Shown here one piece after another: positions 1 through 12,177 of a stretch of 64,000 nt of DNA. Under the pieces are notes generated by a model, which saw only the letters and a program-made list of their open reading frames with translations, did not search any database and was not told the origin of the DNA. Each line of letters opens with the position of its first letter. The first letter of the stretch is position 1. The DNA comes from Medicago truncatula (lineage: Eukaryota > Streptophyta > Magnoliopsida > Fabales > Fabaceae). The DNA lies in NCBI RefSeq assembly GCF_003473485.1, contig NC_053045.1:51750494-51814493 (forward strand), given 5' to 3'. A program made the position numbers and the translations under genes.

Positions 1-317
1 TAATACCGTATGGAAATTGAAATTTGTTATCTGGTCCTTGCTTTTATTGCCTTTTTGGTTATATAAGGTTGTCTATCATCATTTATGCATCTAATGATTT
101 CAATCTTCTCTTTTTCAGTATTTAATTATTTCTGTTTTGGTTGTTAAATCATGATTCTATTTATTTTATTCATTATATAAAGAAGTATGATTTATATTGA
201 ATACCATAGTTGGTTGCATTTCAAGAAGAGGAATTCTGAGTTAACTATTAATTGAAATTTGTTTCCCACTTACTTCGCTGAGCTGACACAATTATATGAT
301 TTTGGCATTTGAAACAG

Positions 318-435
318 ATGTTCTACAAACAGGCCAAAAAAACCAACCAGTGCTGTACAATATTGTAAGCTTTAAAGACCGTCCGTATTATGCGAGCTCG
401 CCTGAATCCTGTTCCGACTTTGATGTTGTTGGATA
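318..435 (+). CDS. Possible terminal exon of a gene starting upstream of the window
   Basis: An acceptor-like AG at 316-317 is followed by an open frame of 38 codons ending in TAG at 433-435. It reads VLQTGQKNQPVLYNIV at its start and SCSDFDVVG at its end, after an incomplete first codon. The composition looks coding, and the preceding 317 bases look like intron. A second frame from the same acceptor stops sooner, at about 375, and could be the real end. No family was recognised. Without the upstream exons the assignment stays weak. Confidence 0.3.
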
Positions 436-696
436 GGGTGAAAATAGCTTCATATGTCTATATCACTCTACATTGTTTGTTTTGTGAAATTCTCTTCCCG
501 ATATATGTATTGCAGATGGGACCGAAATATTGGCCAAAGGTCTTAACAATGTTGTCAAATTAACATTCACATTTACCTGGTTTGAGATGCTTACTATGAT
601 AAATTATAGTGCTTTGCATATATAATTGTTTTTATGAAACCATTCTAGTTAATTTGTATTGGATATTGTCACGTGCGCTCATCTATCATGCTGTCT
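436..696. other. Gene-free flank
   Basis: AT-rich sequence between the possible last exon and the MULE target site. No coding, RNA or repeat signal was seen. Confidence 0.4.
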
Positions 697-706
697 GTTA
701 TGATTA

Positions 707-2308
707 GAGTGAATCATCAACTTCGTCCTTGAATTTTTACGGGTCGGTCAACTTCGTCCCTCAATTATGCGAAATATCAATTTAATCCCTAAATTTGTTA
801 AATGTCAATCAAGTTAGTCCTTCAGTTCAAACGGAACGTTAACGGGGCTGACGTGGCCGTTAACCTCTCACATGTCAGATGCCACGTAGGTAGGGACTAA
901 TTTGGCCGATAATGACCTAAATTTTCAAGGACTAAGTTGATTGAATTTCAGGAAATTGCTCTTCTTCCTCAACGGCCCTCTTCCTTCTCCAACGACTATT
1001 TCTTCGCCAAATATATAAAATTGGAACCCTAATTTTACAATGTGTAATCTACACTCCAAAATCTCCAAATTTTCTTCCAATAATTAAGGGTCACGTTCTT
1101 CCCCAATCAAAAAATTGCAAACCCTAATTTTTTTAATTGAATCTGAAAACCAAAATCTGCAAAATTCATTCAAGCAAAACTGTTGAAATTGAATCTAAAA
1201 TGATGGGAGGTGGTCATATGGGCAAAAGGAGCTATCAAAGTCAAGCTTCATCTTCATCCTCCATGTTTAATGGTGATGTGAGAGTGCTTGAATGTTGTGT
1301 GGGTTGATGAAGCTGAAGAACTAAGTTACTTTAAAAACAATGGAATTTGTGCTGCTCATGGAAGAAAGACAAGAATGATGGAGAAGGTTCAGTCCATGCT
1401 TAAGGCTAAGGAAAGTGGCAATGACGAGGTTTGGAGGGCAAGGTTGATGGAAAGTGAGCTTAGGGTGATTAAGTTTATGATAGTTATAATCTGCTTGTTT
1501 GAGTTTTGCAACATGCTAATGTATATTTCTAAGGTTGTGTAAAGTTTTAATGATTTTACCATGAAAAGAGGTTGAAGATGAATGAAATGTTGCATATCTA
1601 TTATAATTTTACCATCAGATTAGTCCCTGAATTATTTGTGTTACTATCAAATCGATCCCTGAATTATTTTAAAAACCATAAAAAAAGTCCCTAAATTATA
1701 TTAACAGAAATCAAGTTGATCATTGAGGCATAAATTTGCAGAACAACATAAAAAAGGCAGTAGATACCAATCAAAATAGTAATAAGTCATAACTAAATGA
1801 TAAAAACATGAAAACGAAAATCATAAAAACGGAAAAAATATGGGCGAAAACGAACAGAGAAAAAGGAGAAGAAGATGAACGAAGTTACTTTCAAAACAGA
1901 CGAAATCTTCCTTCAAAAATGCAATCTTGATTGCCGGAGAGGATGATGATCTTGGAGAAGTGAAAATGGAGGGAAGAAGAACAGACAGGACTTAGTGGAT
2001 GTGTTCTGTATGAAATATGAGGATGTATGGTAATGGCAAACATAGGGGTAAAAAAGGAATTGCGGAAAAATGAAGTTAAAAAAGTGAAAATTGAAATTTT
2101 CGTATTTTCCATCAATTTAGTCCATGTACACGTGGCTTTCTTTTTCCCACGTGTACAAGCCAACAGAGCACACTAACGGACCTTTTGGACGGAGGGACGA
2201 AATTGATGGACGTCAAACAAATTCAGGGACTATTTTGATATTTCGTTAAATTTGGGGACGAATTTGGCCGACCCCTGAAAATTCAGGGACGAAATTGAAG
2301 GTTCACTC
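707..2308. mobile_element. Non-autonomous Mutator-like element (MULE), 1.6 kb
   Basis: The ends are inverted repeats. The left end starts GAGTGAATCATCAACTTCG, and the right end, read in reverse complement, starts GAGTGAACCTTCAATTTCG. The similarity runs for about 90 bases with mismatches, and both arms carry recurring blocks of the type TTCGTCCC. A 10-bp direct duplication, GTTATGATTA, flanks it at 697-706 and 2309-2318, which fits MULE insertion (usually 8-11 bp). It encodes no transposase. Inside is a broken GRF-zinc-finger-like gene (1200-1542). The left arm (about 750-900) matches the reverse complement of 45630-45790, next to a decayed transposase, so a partner element of the same family lies in this window. 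Confidence 0.85.
1200..1542 (+). pseudogene. Broken GRF-zinc-finger-like gene carried in the MULE
   Basis: A start at 1200 opens a frame reading MMGGGHMGKRSYQSQ, followed by a serine run, which stops after about 35 codons. A shifted frame at 1288-1542 then continues with VVWVDEAEE, a basic or coiled stretch and a C-terminal hydrophobic segment (about VIKFMIVIICLFEFCNMLMY). Plant GRF-type zinc-finger proteins are built this way: a Ser-rich start, the finger ending near a WVDE motif, a helical part and a membrane tail. The cysteine core of the finger is missing between the two halves, so an internal deletion plus frameshift is inferred. The family call rests on memory of the architecture. Confidence 0.5.
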
Positions 2309-2318
2309 GTTATGATTA

Positions 2319-4620
2319 TATAAGTTTACCTGGAAGTGGAGAGTGTCTCAATTTTTTCCCTCATGTTTTCCCAATTTTCATATCTCAACTCTTAAATGAC
2401 TTTTCTTCCCTTTTTACAATTCCAATGTTATTTTCTTTCTTTTTCACTTGAGAATCTCATGCTCTGTTTGGTAAAAATAGCGGATGACTGATAAGCTAGC
2501 TTATAGCTTATAGCTGATAACTCGTATGTGTTTTATTATCTCTTTTACAATTTTACTAGTGATTACCGTCGGTTATTGTCATTTGTCAGATCATTCAAAA
2601 CATTTGGATGACATATGTTCCTTCCTTTCTCATTTATTTTTTTTATTTCTTATCTAATCCGTATGCTCATCGATCACTCTTTTGTTATTTTTTACTCATC
2701 AATCACTCTTTTGTTTTTTTGTTAATTTTTTCACACATAAATAAGAAACTATGTGCAAAATTAAATTAATTGGACTATTAAGGTTAAAGGTTAAGTTAGT
2801 AAAATTTCCTTGATTAAGAAAAAAGAATCTTAGGCATAATAAACCTGTAAAACCTGTTAAAGTATATATAATGTTTTAAGATATGTTATTTAAAATAGTG
2901 CGTTATTTTTTAAAAACCAATAAAATTGTTATTTAAAATGGTATGCTATTCTTTATAAAAACGACAAACATGTTATTTAAAATAGTACGTATTTTTTTTT
3001 TAAATAAACACTACCCACAATTATTTTATGTCACATAAAATAGTCCACATCAATTAATTATATGTCAAACATTATTTTTCTTTTTAATGTCATTTTAAAA
3101 ATCAATTAATTTCTTGTGTAATTGAAATTAATGTGGCAATATTATCATCAAATACAGAACTGGCCATCCGAAATATTTTGTTTAGAACAAAAAGTCCAAC
3201 ACAATATGCAAAGCCCATGATTTGTTATAAACAAAAACCAATAAATCAAACAAATACAAAATTGTTATTTAATCATTTGGTGAGGTCCACTTTTTTGTTT
3301 CACAATACCCATCAATAAGTTAAAGCAATTATCAGGTAAATGATCTTAGTCATCCAAATTAAAAACTATTAAATCCATGGTTGTGGTTGAACTTTCCCAT
3401 CATAGAAAAAAACTTCCTTTTCCCATGCTAAACCTCACCATGTTTACCTATATATGTAGGCAAATCTCATTGAAGCTATCCTAAATAGGTTGTATTTGGT
3501 ATGAAGTTAAGTTCTAATTGCAAATTTTGTAAAAAAAAAATAAAATTCTAATTGCAAATGATTAATTATTTTATAACAAAAATAATTAAAAATGAGATTT
3601 TGTAAGTGGATTAAAAAGACAAAATTAAAATGAAAAAAAGAAATATAAAAGACCAACTTGTTATCTGCAATTAAGTTAAGAGATTAAAAGTATAATTTTG
3701 CATATCTTTCTCGTACCATAAATGAAAAATAATTTTGTAAAATAATTCATAATTTCTCTTTGCCAAATAAAATTAATTATTTGTTAGTTTATTTGTGTGT
3801 TTGGTATGGCGGTGGCGAGAATTGATTTTGATAGAATTGAGTTTGAGAGAATTGATTTTGGTTAAAAGTGAGTTTGAGGTGAATTGATTATGTTTGGATA
3901 CACTTGTTTAAAAGTGATTCTTATGAGTTGATGTTGTTTGGATAGTTTGAATCAAAATTAATTTTGAATGTAAAATGACCAAATTATCCTTGCAATTGTA
4001 ATTAAAACTAATATCATTTTCATTTTTGATAATTATTTTAACTTATCTAATATCATAAATTCATTTTTGTTGATTCATGAATTCATTATAAATAGATATT
4101 TGTTTATAAGAGTTTTTTTTTAATTTGTTTTATAAATTGTATTATTTTTAATATAATATAAGAATAAAGGGTGTCAAAAGAAAACAAACGTTTGTAAGAT
4201 ATTCAAATGGGTTTATAAAAAAAAAAAAAAAAAAAGGGCCTTATTTGGATTCTGTTTTCTGAAGCAATGAGAAGCCCATTCATCTTTTTTCCCTGACCTC
4301 TAGAAACGGCACTGTAGCAAGAACCAAGCAGGGAAAACGCATCAGAAAAACAGGGGTAAAACTGGAAAAGAATTTGGGGCTTATGCAGAATTGATTCTAA
4401 AAAGCCAGAAGCTTGAAATTGCAGCTTCAGTTCAACCCGCGTTTGGAAAAGAAAACGTACTTTTCAGATCCAGTTTTAATCTTTCCCAAACATGACAGAA
4501 AAGACGAAAACCGCGTTTTGAGGCGGAACGTGGTTTGGGAGCGAAAAACGCTCTACCAAACAGACGCTATGTGAGATGATCAAAATGACATTGCATAATT
4601 TGAGACGAAAAAAGTAAATT
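2319..4620. other. Gene-free AT-rich stretch with small repeats
   Basis: No convincing gene. It holds a threefold tandem repeat at 2884-3012, a segment rich in TTGATTTTG-like steps at 3800-3970 resembling MITE debris, a run of 18 or so A at 4219-4237, and an unassigned moderately GC-rich segment at 4240-4570. Short open frames here look random. Confidence 0.5.
2884..3012. repeat. Threefold tandem repeat, period 43-44 bp
   Basis: Three units begin at 2884, 2927 and 2971, each opening with TGTTATTTAAAAT and then diverging. The third ends in a T-run. No coding role was seen. Confidence 0.7.
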
Positions 4621-4702
4621 TTTTTTTGGTGGTCGAGGTTTGAACCGCAGACCTTGCATATATTATGCATTGTCATTACCAACTGAGCTAAGTTTACGAG
4701 AA
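4621..4702 (-). repeat. tRNA-derived SINE-like fragment
   Basis: Read on the minus strand it holds a tRNA A-box (TAGCTCAGTTGG) and, about 40 bases on, a B-box (GGTTCAAACC), followed by an A-rich tail. The acceptor and anticodon stems do not form a proper tRNA, so a SINE head or tRNA relic fits better than a functional tRNA gene. The bases to about 4815 contain a similar but weaker inverted motif. Confidence 0.55.
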
Positions 4703-5246
4703 CAAAATATTTTTATTTTTTAGTCAAGTGGTAAGAATTGCATTTTTTGATGTGAATAAATGAGAAATCAAATTCGAACTCTAATCCTTACAAATTACAA
4801 TGTCCTTGCCAAATTAGTTACCTTTTGATGAAAAAATATTTATGTTCTAAGCAAGTGTGTATGTGTATTATTAATTTTTTTTAATATTAATTAAATAAAA
4901 ACTAATTTTTATTTATAAATACACAATAATTTGGATTTAATTTATCTATTTAATCAATTAAAAAGAGTATACGAGAAGATAAACCATCCATCGTCTTCCT
5001 CAATTCAACATTTTCGTTTTCGCAGCTCTCGAAATTGAAAGGAACCCGTGTTTCAATACGGTACGCTCTTCATTCTTTTGTTCTCATTGTGCTCCTTCTT
5101 CTATCTAGTTTCTTAAACCTCTTCCATTCAAACTTGAAATCTCGTTTTGTGATTCTTTTCTTAAAATTTGTTTCAATTGCGTGACATTGGTTTTGCTTGT
5201 AATATAATTATTCTCTAACCCCAATATTTTGGTGTTTGTTGAATAG

Positions 5247-8200
5247 GTCTTATGTAGAGTGAATAGTTTCGTGGTTAAAGACATAAAATGGTTTTTGTTT
5301 CTCATCAACCGCAGGTAACGTATACAAGAATGTTTTTACATCTTATTTGATTTGAAATTATCGTATTGGATTGTTTTTACACTGATTTATTATGCTATCA
5401 CCGCAATCATGTTTTAACATGCATGCCATGGGTAGATTTAGCTCAGGTTCGAATTTTCCTGGTGCCAACAGGACTTTGCTTGGTTCAATTGGGGCCGTTA
5501 GTGGACGGTTGAATTGATCCTCCGGATTAGTTGGCCCTTGAACCGAAACACTGTTTTTAAAAAAAGTAATGAGTGTTGTTTGGCATTCATTGTCAATGGG
5601 TGATGATAATTATTTGCTTTATTACATGCCGACTAAATTGTTAAGATAAATTTCCATTGTAGCATGTATGATGCTCTCAAAGTGTTCTTTCGATGCAATT
5701 TGAGTATGATATTCCCTGAATCCCAATGATGTTTTCTGATGGCATTATTGAACTATAATATGAAAATTGAAATTAGGAGCACCAGAGTAGTCAATAGTTA
5801 ATATTTATATAAGATTTTATTTGAGAGTTGATGCTATATAAATCTCGTGCATTTAAGTTTAAAAAGATATTCGTTGATTTTTAGTAGGTGTTCTGTCCTG
5901 CAAATCTGGACATGTACAGGGTATTTGAATTATGAACTTTATGGATGCTTTCTTTTCTTTTCTCCAGGGATTGAATGTGACATTTTCAACAAGGAATTTG
6001 CCATGGAACAAAAGGCTGAAGTTGAAGCAATGTTTAACAAAACATCACTTGATTGGAAGAGCTGACTGGCATCACATGTTAAAGCAAACTACTTGTCTAA
6101 GGTGAAAATGTTATAATGTTTCTGTGGTGGTGGGAATTATATACGGTCTGTTGTGTCTGGGGCTCTAGATACTAGTTTTTGTAACTATGGTTAGAACAAG
6201 TTAGTTCATGAAAAGAGTTTAGAACAAGTTAAAGCAATGATGGAAGCACCTTGCAATATGTTAGATGGATCTATGATAAGATTTGGTATAATCAAATTGA
6301 AGTGAAACTCTAAACAGCCTCCTTGAATTAAAAACTAAAAAACTTACAAGTCTTGATTAATCAATTATATTTATATTACCCATCATCAAAGGTATTTGTT
6401 GTAGAATTGAAATTTCATTTATACAAGAAAAACAAAGTTGTGTATGTACATATTCTTTCACAAATGGTTTATTTATTTTTTTTTTTTTTGTGGGTAGTGC
6501 GCATATATGTTTTATTTTTTCATATACACTGTTATACCAAATCAGTGATATTTACTTTGTTTCAATGCTTTTAGATTTCAATTGTAGTATTCATTTTATG
6601 TCATATGCATATTTTACACGATTACATGAAAAGCTAAATGGTTCTGTAGTCATGCATCGTATAAAGGATTTATTGTTTCCAGTGTAGGGCCTCCTCACAT
6701 TTGTGGATCCAAGTTTACGCCTTTGACGATTACCGCCTTCAAAGGCAGTGACCAGAATGATGACTCGATAAGAAGAGATAATGGGTTGAAGGTCCGCAAG
6801 ACCTCAGTTAGAGTAGAAGAGAAGGGGGGAGTTAAGTCAAAATCTCCAAAGACCCGCAATGTTCCACTCCCTAGTGCCTCTGATGCTGATGAGAGCCTTG
6901 CAGCATCATCTGGTGTTCATAAACTTTTCAAAAAATGGCTGACAATCTTGTGCTCACCACCATCAAATCAAAGAGTGGAGGAAATTTTGGGAGAACCACC
7001 CCCAGGGGGTCTACCGGAAACTTCACAAGGGATGCAACGGATTGAAAAAAGTCAGACTTTGAAGGTTGTGTGGTCTACTTTTCAGGCCCTGGATGCAACA
7101 ATAAAGATCCCTCTATTAATATTGTGAGTTAGACAGTTTATCCATTTCTGCATATTATGCATGCTATCTTGTTTTCCTTACATAACTTATGTTCACTATA
7201 CTTGGATGGGAAATAATATGTGTGTTCATTCCTTATTGTAGCATATGCAAATTTTGTTATTGTGGTATTCAAGTTAATATCCATCTGCTAGTCACATGTC
7301 TGTTTTCATCAGTTTTCAACTTGGTTTTCTTTGTTGAAGAATTTTTTTGGACATCAGAGTTTCCCAAGAAAATAGCCTAAAAAGACCAATCTATTGGATT
7401 TCTTTGCGTTCATTTTTAATATCTAGCTAATGCGTGCCTTTTTTTACATGGAACTGTTTTTTTTTTTTTTTTTGTTAAACAAATTAAAGATTTTAGTATT
7501 CATGCTTAAACGAGTCCCGGAGCTCCTTTAGAGTCTCAATCAATAGTTTTATCAAGTTTTACAGAAATCCTGTGTAATATCTATGTTTGAATTTGAACAA
7601 CTATATGTTGTAATAAGTTGTTCCAAAATTCCAGCCTATAAAAAAATTCCCTTTTGAGTACATATCGAGTGTTTAAGAGAAGCATGTAGAAACCTATCAT
7701 CTCGTCATTGTATTCTACACCCTATGCAACCACTTTTTGAAGTTCCGTTAGGCTTATTCTGAATGTTAACAACATATATCCGACAAGAATGCTTTATGTT
7801 TTTTCGCCTCTTCTAATTCCACGTTTATCTGCAGTGCTCCTTTCTTCCTTGCTGTTAATGCAATTTATGGTCCTGAAGTGTCCAAGGAGTTAACTCCGTT
7901 ATGGGTTATGGGGCCATTCATTGTGGCTCTCTACATCAAGATGGTGCAGGTGCTGTGTGCACTTTATGTCTACAGCTTCAAGCAGACTGTGAAAGTAATC
8001 AAGAGTTTACCCTCATTCTGCAAATTAGCCCACAACTATGTTTTTGATGGCAAGATCAAAGAAGATATTAAAGTTCATATTTTGCAGCCTATATTGAACA
8101 TAAAAAATGCAGATTATAAACAGCTGACAATAAAATTGTTGAAAGTATTGGCAGAATGGATCGGAGAGAAGTATCTTGATTTTGTGGAATCAATATGGCC

Positions 8201-8249
8201 TTATTATTGTCGAACAATCAGATTTTTAAAGAGATCTAATCTTATATAA
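5247..8249 (+). CDS. Uncharacterised plant membrane protein, 338 residues
   Basis: Coding exons are 5288-5314, 5968-6101, 6683-7123 and 7835-8249, all with GT/AG borders and consistent phase (1017 nt). A 5' UTR exon ending about 5060 with an intron to 5246 is likely. The start at 5288 gives MVFVSHQPQ, which joins in phase to GLNVTFSTRNLPWN. Residues 1-60 are basic, and 80-130 are Ser/Lys-rich and probably disordered. Two hydrophobic segments lie at about 195-212 (IPLLIFAPFFLAVNAIYG) and 221-248, followed by a basic helical C-terminus of about 90 residues ending RFLKRSNLI. This suggests an integral membrane protein with both ends on one side. It looks like a conserved single-domain plant protein of unknown function. 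No motif points to a reaction. Confidence 0.8.
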
Positions 8250-11200
8250 TTTTGAAAATAATTTTGAGGTTAAGTATACGGGGAGGGTTAAAATAGAAAA
8301 TATTGGAGGTAGGGGGAGTTCCTTGAAGTGGATTTTGTGGCCAATCACATTTTATGTTAGGTGTCTCTTGAACCAGTTAATGGTCACTAACAACTCAGAA
8401 TGTAGGAAGTTCCCCATTTCTGTTATATTGAAAACATTTTTTGGTCATATATTAGACTGCAACTGTATTGATTGTAAGTACAAGGTTGTGTATTACATTG
8501 ATTCTATTATTATATATACAATGTAATAATTGGAAGTTGGCATCCATTATACTCAAATTCAACCCATCTCTCCCATCAGGCACCACTCTTTTCTTGTATT
8601 ATTATGTAGTATCTTTGGCATAGATGGGATGTGAGTGTGAGTTGTTACCCACTGGGTTGTTCTTTTTAAAGATGACTTCTAAGGGAACATTTTCATGTTG
8701 AGGGGATTCTATGTCTAAGCATGTAGAATGATTTGAAGTAATAACAACAATTCAGATTTCCCTCAAACAAAAAAAAAAAACAACAATTCAGATTATATAC
8801 CAATATGCCATCGTGATTGTAAACTTTCAGCTTGTATTTTCATAACATGTTTTCCAGGTATGACATTGACAGGTTCCAAGACCATTAGAACTTTTAAAAA
8901 AAGATTAATAGTAATTGGATTTTACAATTTCATATTTGATTATAAAAAAAAAAAAATTAAAACTCAAATGTATAGGATTAGGACTGATGAAGTGAGTACA
9001 TAATTGCCTTCGTAAAACTTATCCAGCTTTTTCTCGTGAAATAAACAAGCTCCAACATGAAGTGTGCTGCCAAAACTCCAATATATGGAGTAATATACAT
9101 CGTGAAGTCCAACATAGTCAATAACACTATTAAAAAATCAAAAGGGATTAGAACAGAACAGAAACATTAGTCAATGCTGAGGCAAGATGTGCCTATGTTA
9201 TTAATAACACTAACCCAATTCTTCTCACATTCATGTCCCAAAAGTTGTTTTCTCTCCAATTAAAATGGCCAGAATGTAACTTGAAGATTATTTTAAGTTT
9301 CATTTTCAACTCACTGCAGAATCTTAATCTCTTATTATAAGAAATAATATTTTGTTGTTTCCTGATGTTATCTTTATTATTTTATATGCGGTGTGCCGGT
9401 GTCTCAATAATGCACCTTCTCCTTCTTCAAAAAATAATGCACCTTCTCCCTTGGCTGCATCTCTTGTAATTGTCTAAAAATTTACATCTATTTAGTATTT
9501 TTTATTTTTATCTTTTAATTCTGGGGTAGTTAATACTTAATATTCCTATGACATTATTCATTTGGAAAAGTACTATACTTCAACTCAGATTAGGTAGCCA
9601 TGAAAAGGAATAGAAAATACAGATTAGGTTGGAGACTTTGTGGGCTACTGAAAGCGAAAATTTCCTTCTTGCAAACACATTATTCAAATATTTCTAATTA
9701 CTTTACAATATTTTGTTTTATAATTCTTTTCAACAAAAAAATTGTTTTATAACTATTAGCCATTTCTCCTTAATGATAAACTTCGAAAAATCATATTATT
9801 TGTTAACAAATTTAATCTACTATTTATTTTTATTTTCGTGATTTTTTTTATATGTCTTATATTTCGAGAGGGAATAGAAGTTAGTGGAATAAGATTTTTT
9901 TTTGAGTAAATTACATTCTCTTTTTTAAGAGAAGTTTGAATAACATTTTTTTTTTCCTCTCATGTTATAATATACACTCCCCTCTTTTGACAATAAAATC
10001 CTAAATAAATTATACTTCATTTCATCATAAACAAAGCACACAATTCCATTGTGCATTGATTCTAATTCTGTTGAAGATTATGTAAACTAAACAATTCTTT
10101 ATAGACATAATTTACATTTATATTTTTGAATTAAAGAATTATTTTATCCAAAAAACTATAAAATTATTAATTTAAAAGGTCAAAGATCTATTTTTTTACT
10201 TTTAAATTATATGTTTCAAGCTAATAAGCTAAATCGGGTTGATTGTGAACTTGAACCTTGTGAGTTTTGACTAAAGTAAATGTTTGTATTGAATTCGAGT
10301 AGAGTTTTGAACCGGATAAAGTCACATTAAGTTCCAGCCGAAACAGTGAAATAGAATTTACTTTCGCCCATTATTTTTGTAACATAGGGTCGAACATAAT
10401 CCCACATGGTTGAACACCATAATGACTTTAGTCATATTGGAATGGATCCCCCACCGGAGCAAGTTGTGTTCACTGAAATGAGGACAAACAAAGCCACGCT
10501 GATTAGTGCAATGTACACCCCAAAGGGCAGTTTGTATAGTGTCATAAGTGGACATTGACACATTGTCCCATGTAGGTTGCTTATGCTTGAATCATGGGGA
10601 ACTAATAAGGGTATAAAGCTACTACTGAAAGCTATGTCATGAGCAGATAAGATATACTATGAGGCACTTTGTCTTCATGCATTTTGGATTCTATATGAAT
10701 ATCAAGAATCTCAATAAACTATTTGATATTGAACTTGATTAATTAGGGTGATGCAATATATTTGAATGTGTAATACATTATACACCAAACCTCACATGGT
10801 TGACTTCAATATTCAACACTAGATTTGACTAAAGCTAATGTGGTTGTTTTCTCTTCTATGTTTTCTTCTCTTATTTAATATCCAACAAGTAGGTTGTTTT
10901 GGTTGAGAAAAACAATTGTCTTAATTAAATTAATTTGATAGTAGAAAATACATATATGGAGATTCTACACATATGGAAGATGACAAGGGACACACCTAAC
11001 ATTGTCCTACTCTTCAAAGATAAGCTCAAGGGAAAATGTAAAAATAGAAAAGCCTAAACGTGTAAAAGTTTTATGCTCATTCATTTTTTTTCCTAACTAT
11101 CATTATGAAAACTCACTCCCACTTTCTCATATATCATCATGCATGCTTGAAATATAACGGCGCTTGGTTTCTCTTTGTGGTAACTTCAAGAATATTTGTC

Positions 11201-12026
11201 AAATCCAGCAGATAGTGATGCAAGCATGTGCACGCATCTTACATAGATTTAGATTGCGTGCAGTGCGTCTGCATGTAGTCAATCATATCTAAATCGTCTG
11301 GTCAAGATCGAACAACCAAACTTTTAATGTAGATTTCAATTTTTTTTCATAAAATTTTGAAATTTTGAACTTGAAATCTAGAATCCAAATGAAGTCGGTT
11401 GTGTGCTTTCATAGAGTTGTGAGTGCACGCAACCCAGATCCTCATATACACGCTTGAATATTCCGAGGAAATCCTAGTATTTGGATATTCTAATGATGTG
11501 TTTGTACCAATTTAGTTGAAAAAATTTCAAGTTAAAAGGACAGGTACTCTTGTAAAGTCAAATCACACTTAAATTTTGTTTTTGGTAATCTTAATCATTC
11601 CTAAAAGCTATACTATGAATTTGTACAGAGACAGTGTGAACAAAAGTTAAAAGGTAACAAAAGTAGCCCACTTGTGTCACCATTTTTCTCAAGCACGAGC
11701 TTTTGTCTTTCTTCTTAGCTTCTCTTGTTCTATAATTTTTTGAACTCAACCTACCACGTTATCTTAAATTTCCATATAGTTCTCCACTGCATACATAAGC
11801 TAAAGAGCCCTAAAATATTCCACTTCTTACCTAAAAAAGTAAGAGTGTAAAAGCCTCAAATATATTGGTAAAACTAAAAAGGTAGTAGAAAGGTATAATA
11901 TTTTTTAAGATAAACTATATGCTAAAGTTTATCATTCATTTCACCACATAACATTCCATTATATATCCGTACCATTGTCAACTCTATTCATTAAAAAATT
12001 GAGTAGGCAGGGTTGCTCCAGTAGAA
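8250..12026. other. Long intergenic region before the LRR receptor
   Basis: No gene recognised in 3.8 kb. The first few hundred bases are probably the 3' UTR of the preceding gene. A segment at 10290-10650 is less AT-rich than its surroundings and looks like an old repeat or LTR piece, but no border or coding match was found. At 11190-11440 there are GTGCACGC/GCGTGCAG-like blocks with partial inverted symmetry, suggestive of a MITE. The remainder is AT-rich, and its last 1 kb must contain the promoter of the receptor gene. Confidence 0.4.
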
Positions 12027-12036
12027 CTATATAAAG
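12027..12036 (+). promoter_or_regulatory. TATA box of the LRR receptor gene
   Basis: CTATATAAAG lies about 140 bases upstream of the ATG at 12178, which leaves a leader of about 110 bases. Position and sequence fit a plant core promoter. Confidence 0.6.
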
Positions 12037-12177
12037 CCTCATATAACTTCAACCTGTGTCATTGTCTTCCTTATTATCCTATTCTTCATTTACTTTGTTT
12101 TATCATGCTACTAAAACTTGATCCTTATTTTTAGAGCATATCTTTTGAACCATTTGACCTTGTATCTATACCTCATA

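Noticed and set aside
1389..1595. Minus-strand open frame in the MULE
   Set aside because: Lies opposite the GRF-like fragment and has no recognisable features.
4621..4702. Functional tRNA gene
   Set aside because: A and B boxes are present but acceptor and anticodon stems do not pair; better explained as a SINE or tRNA relic.
12118..12177. An earlier start for the LRR receptor
   Set aside because: The open frame extends upstream but has no ATG; the ATG at 12178 gives a good signal peptide and follows a TATA box.
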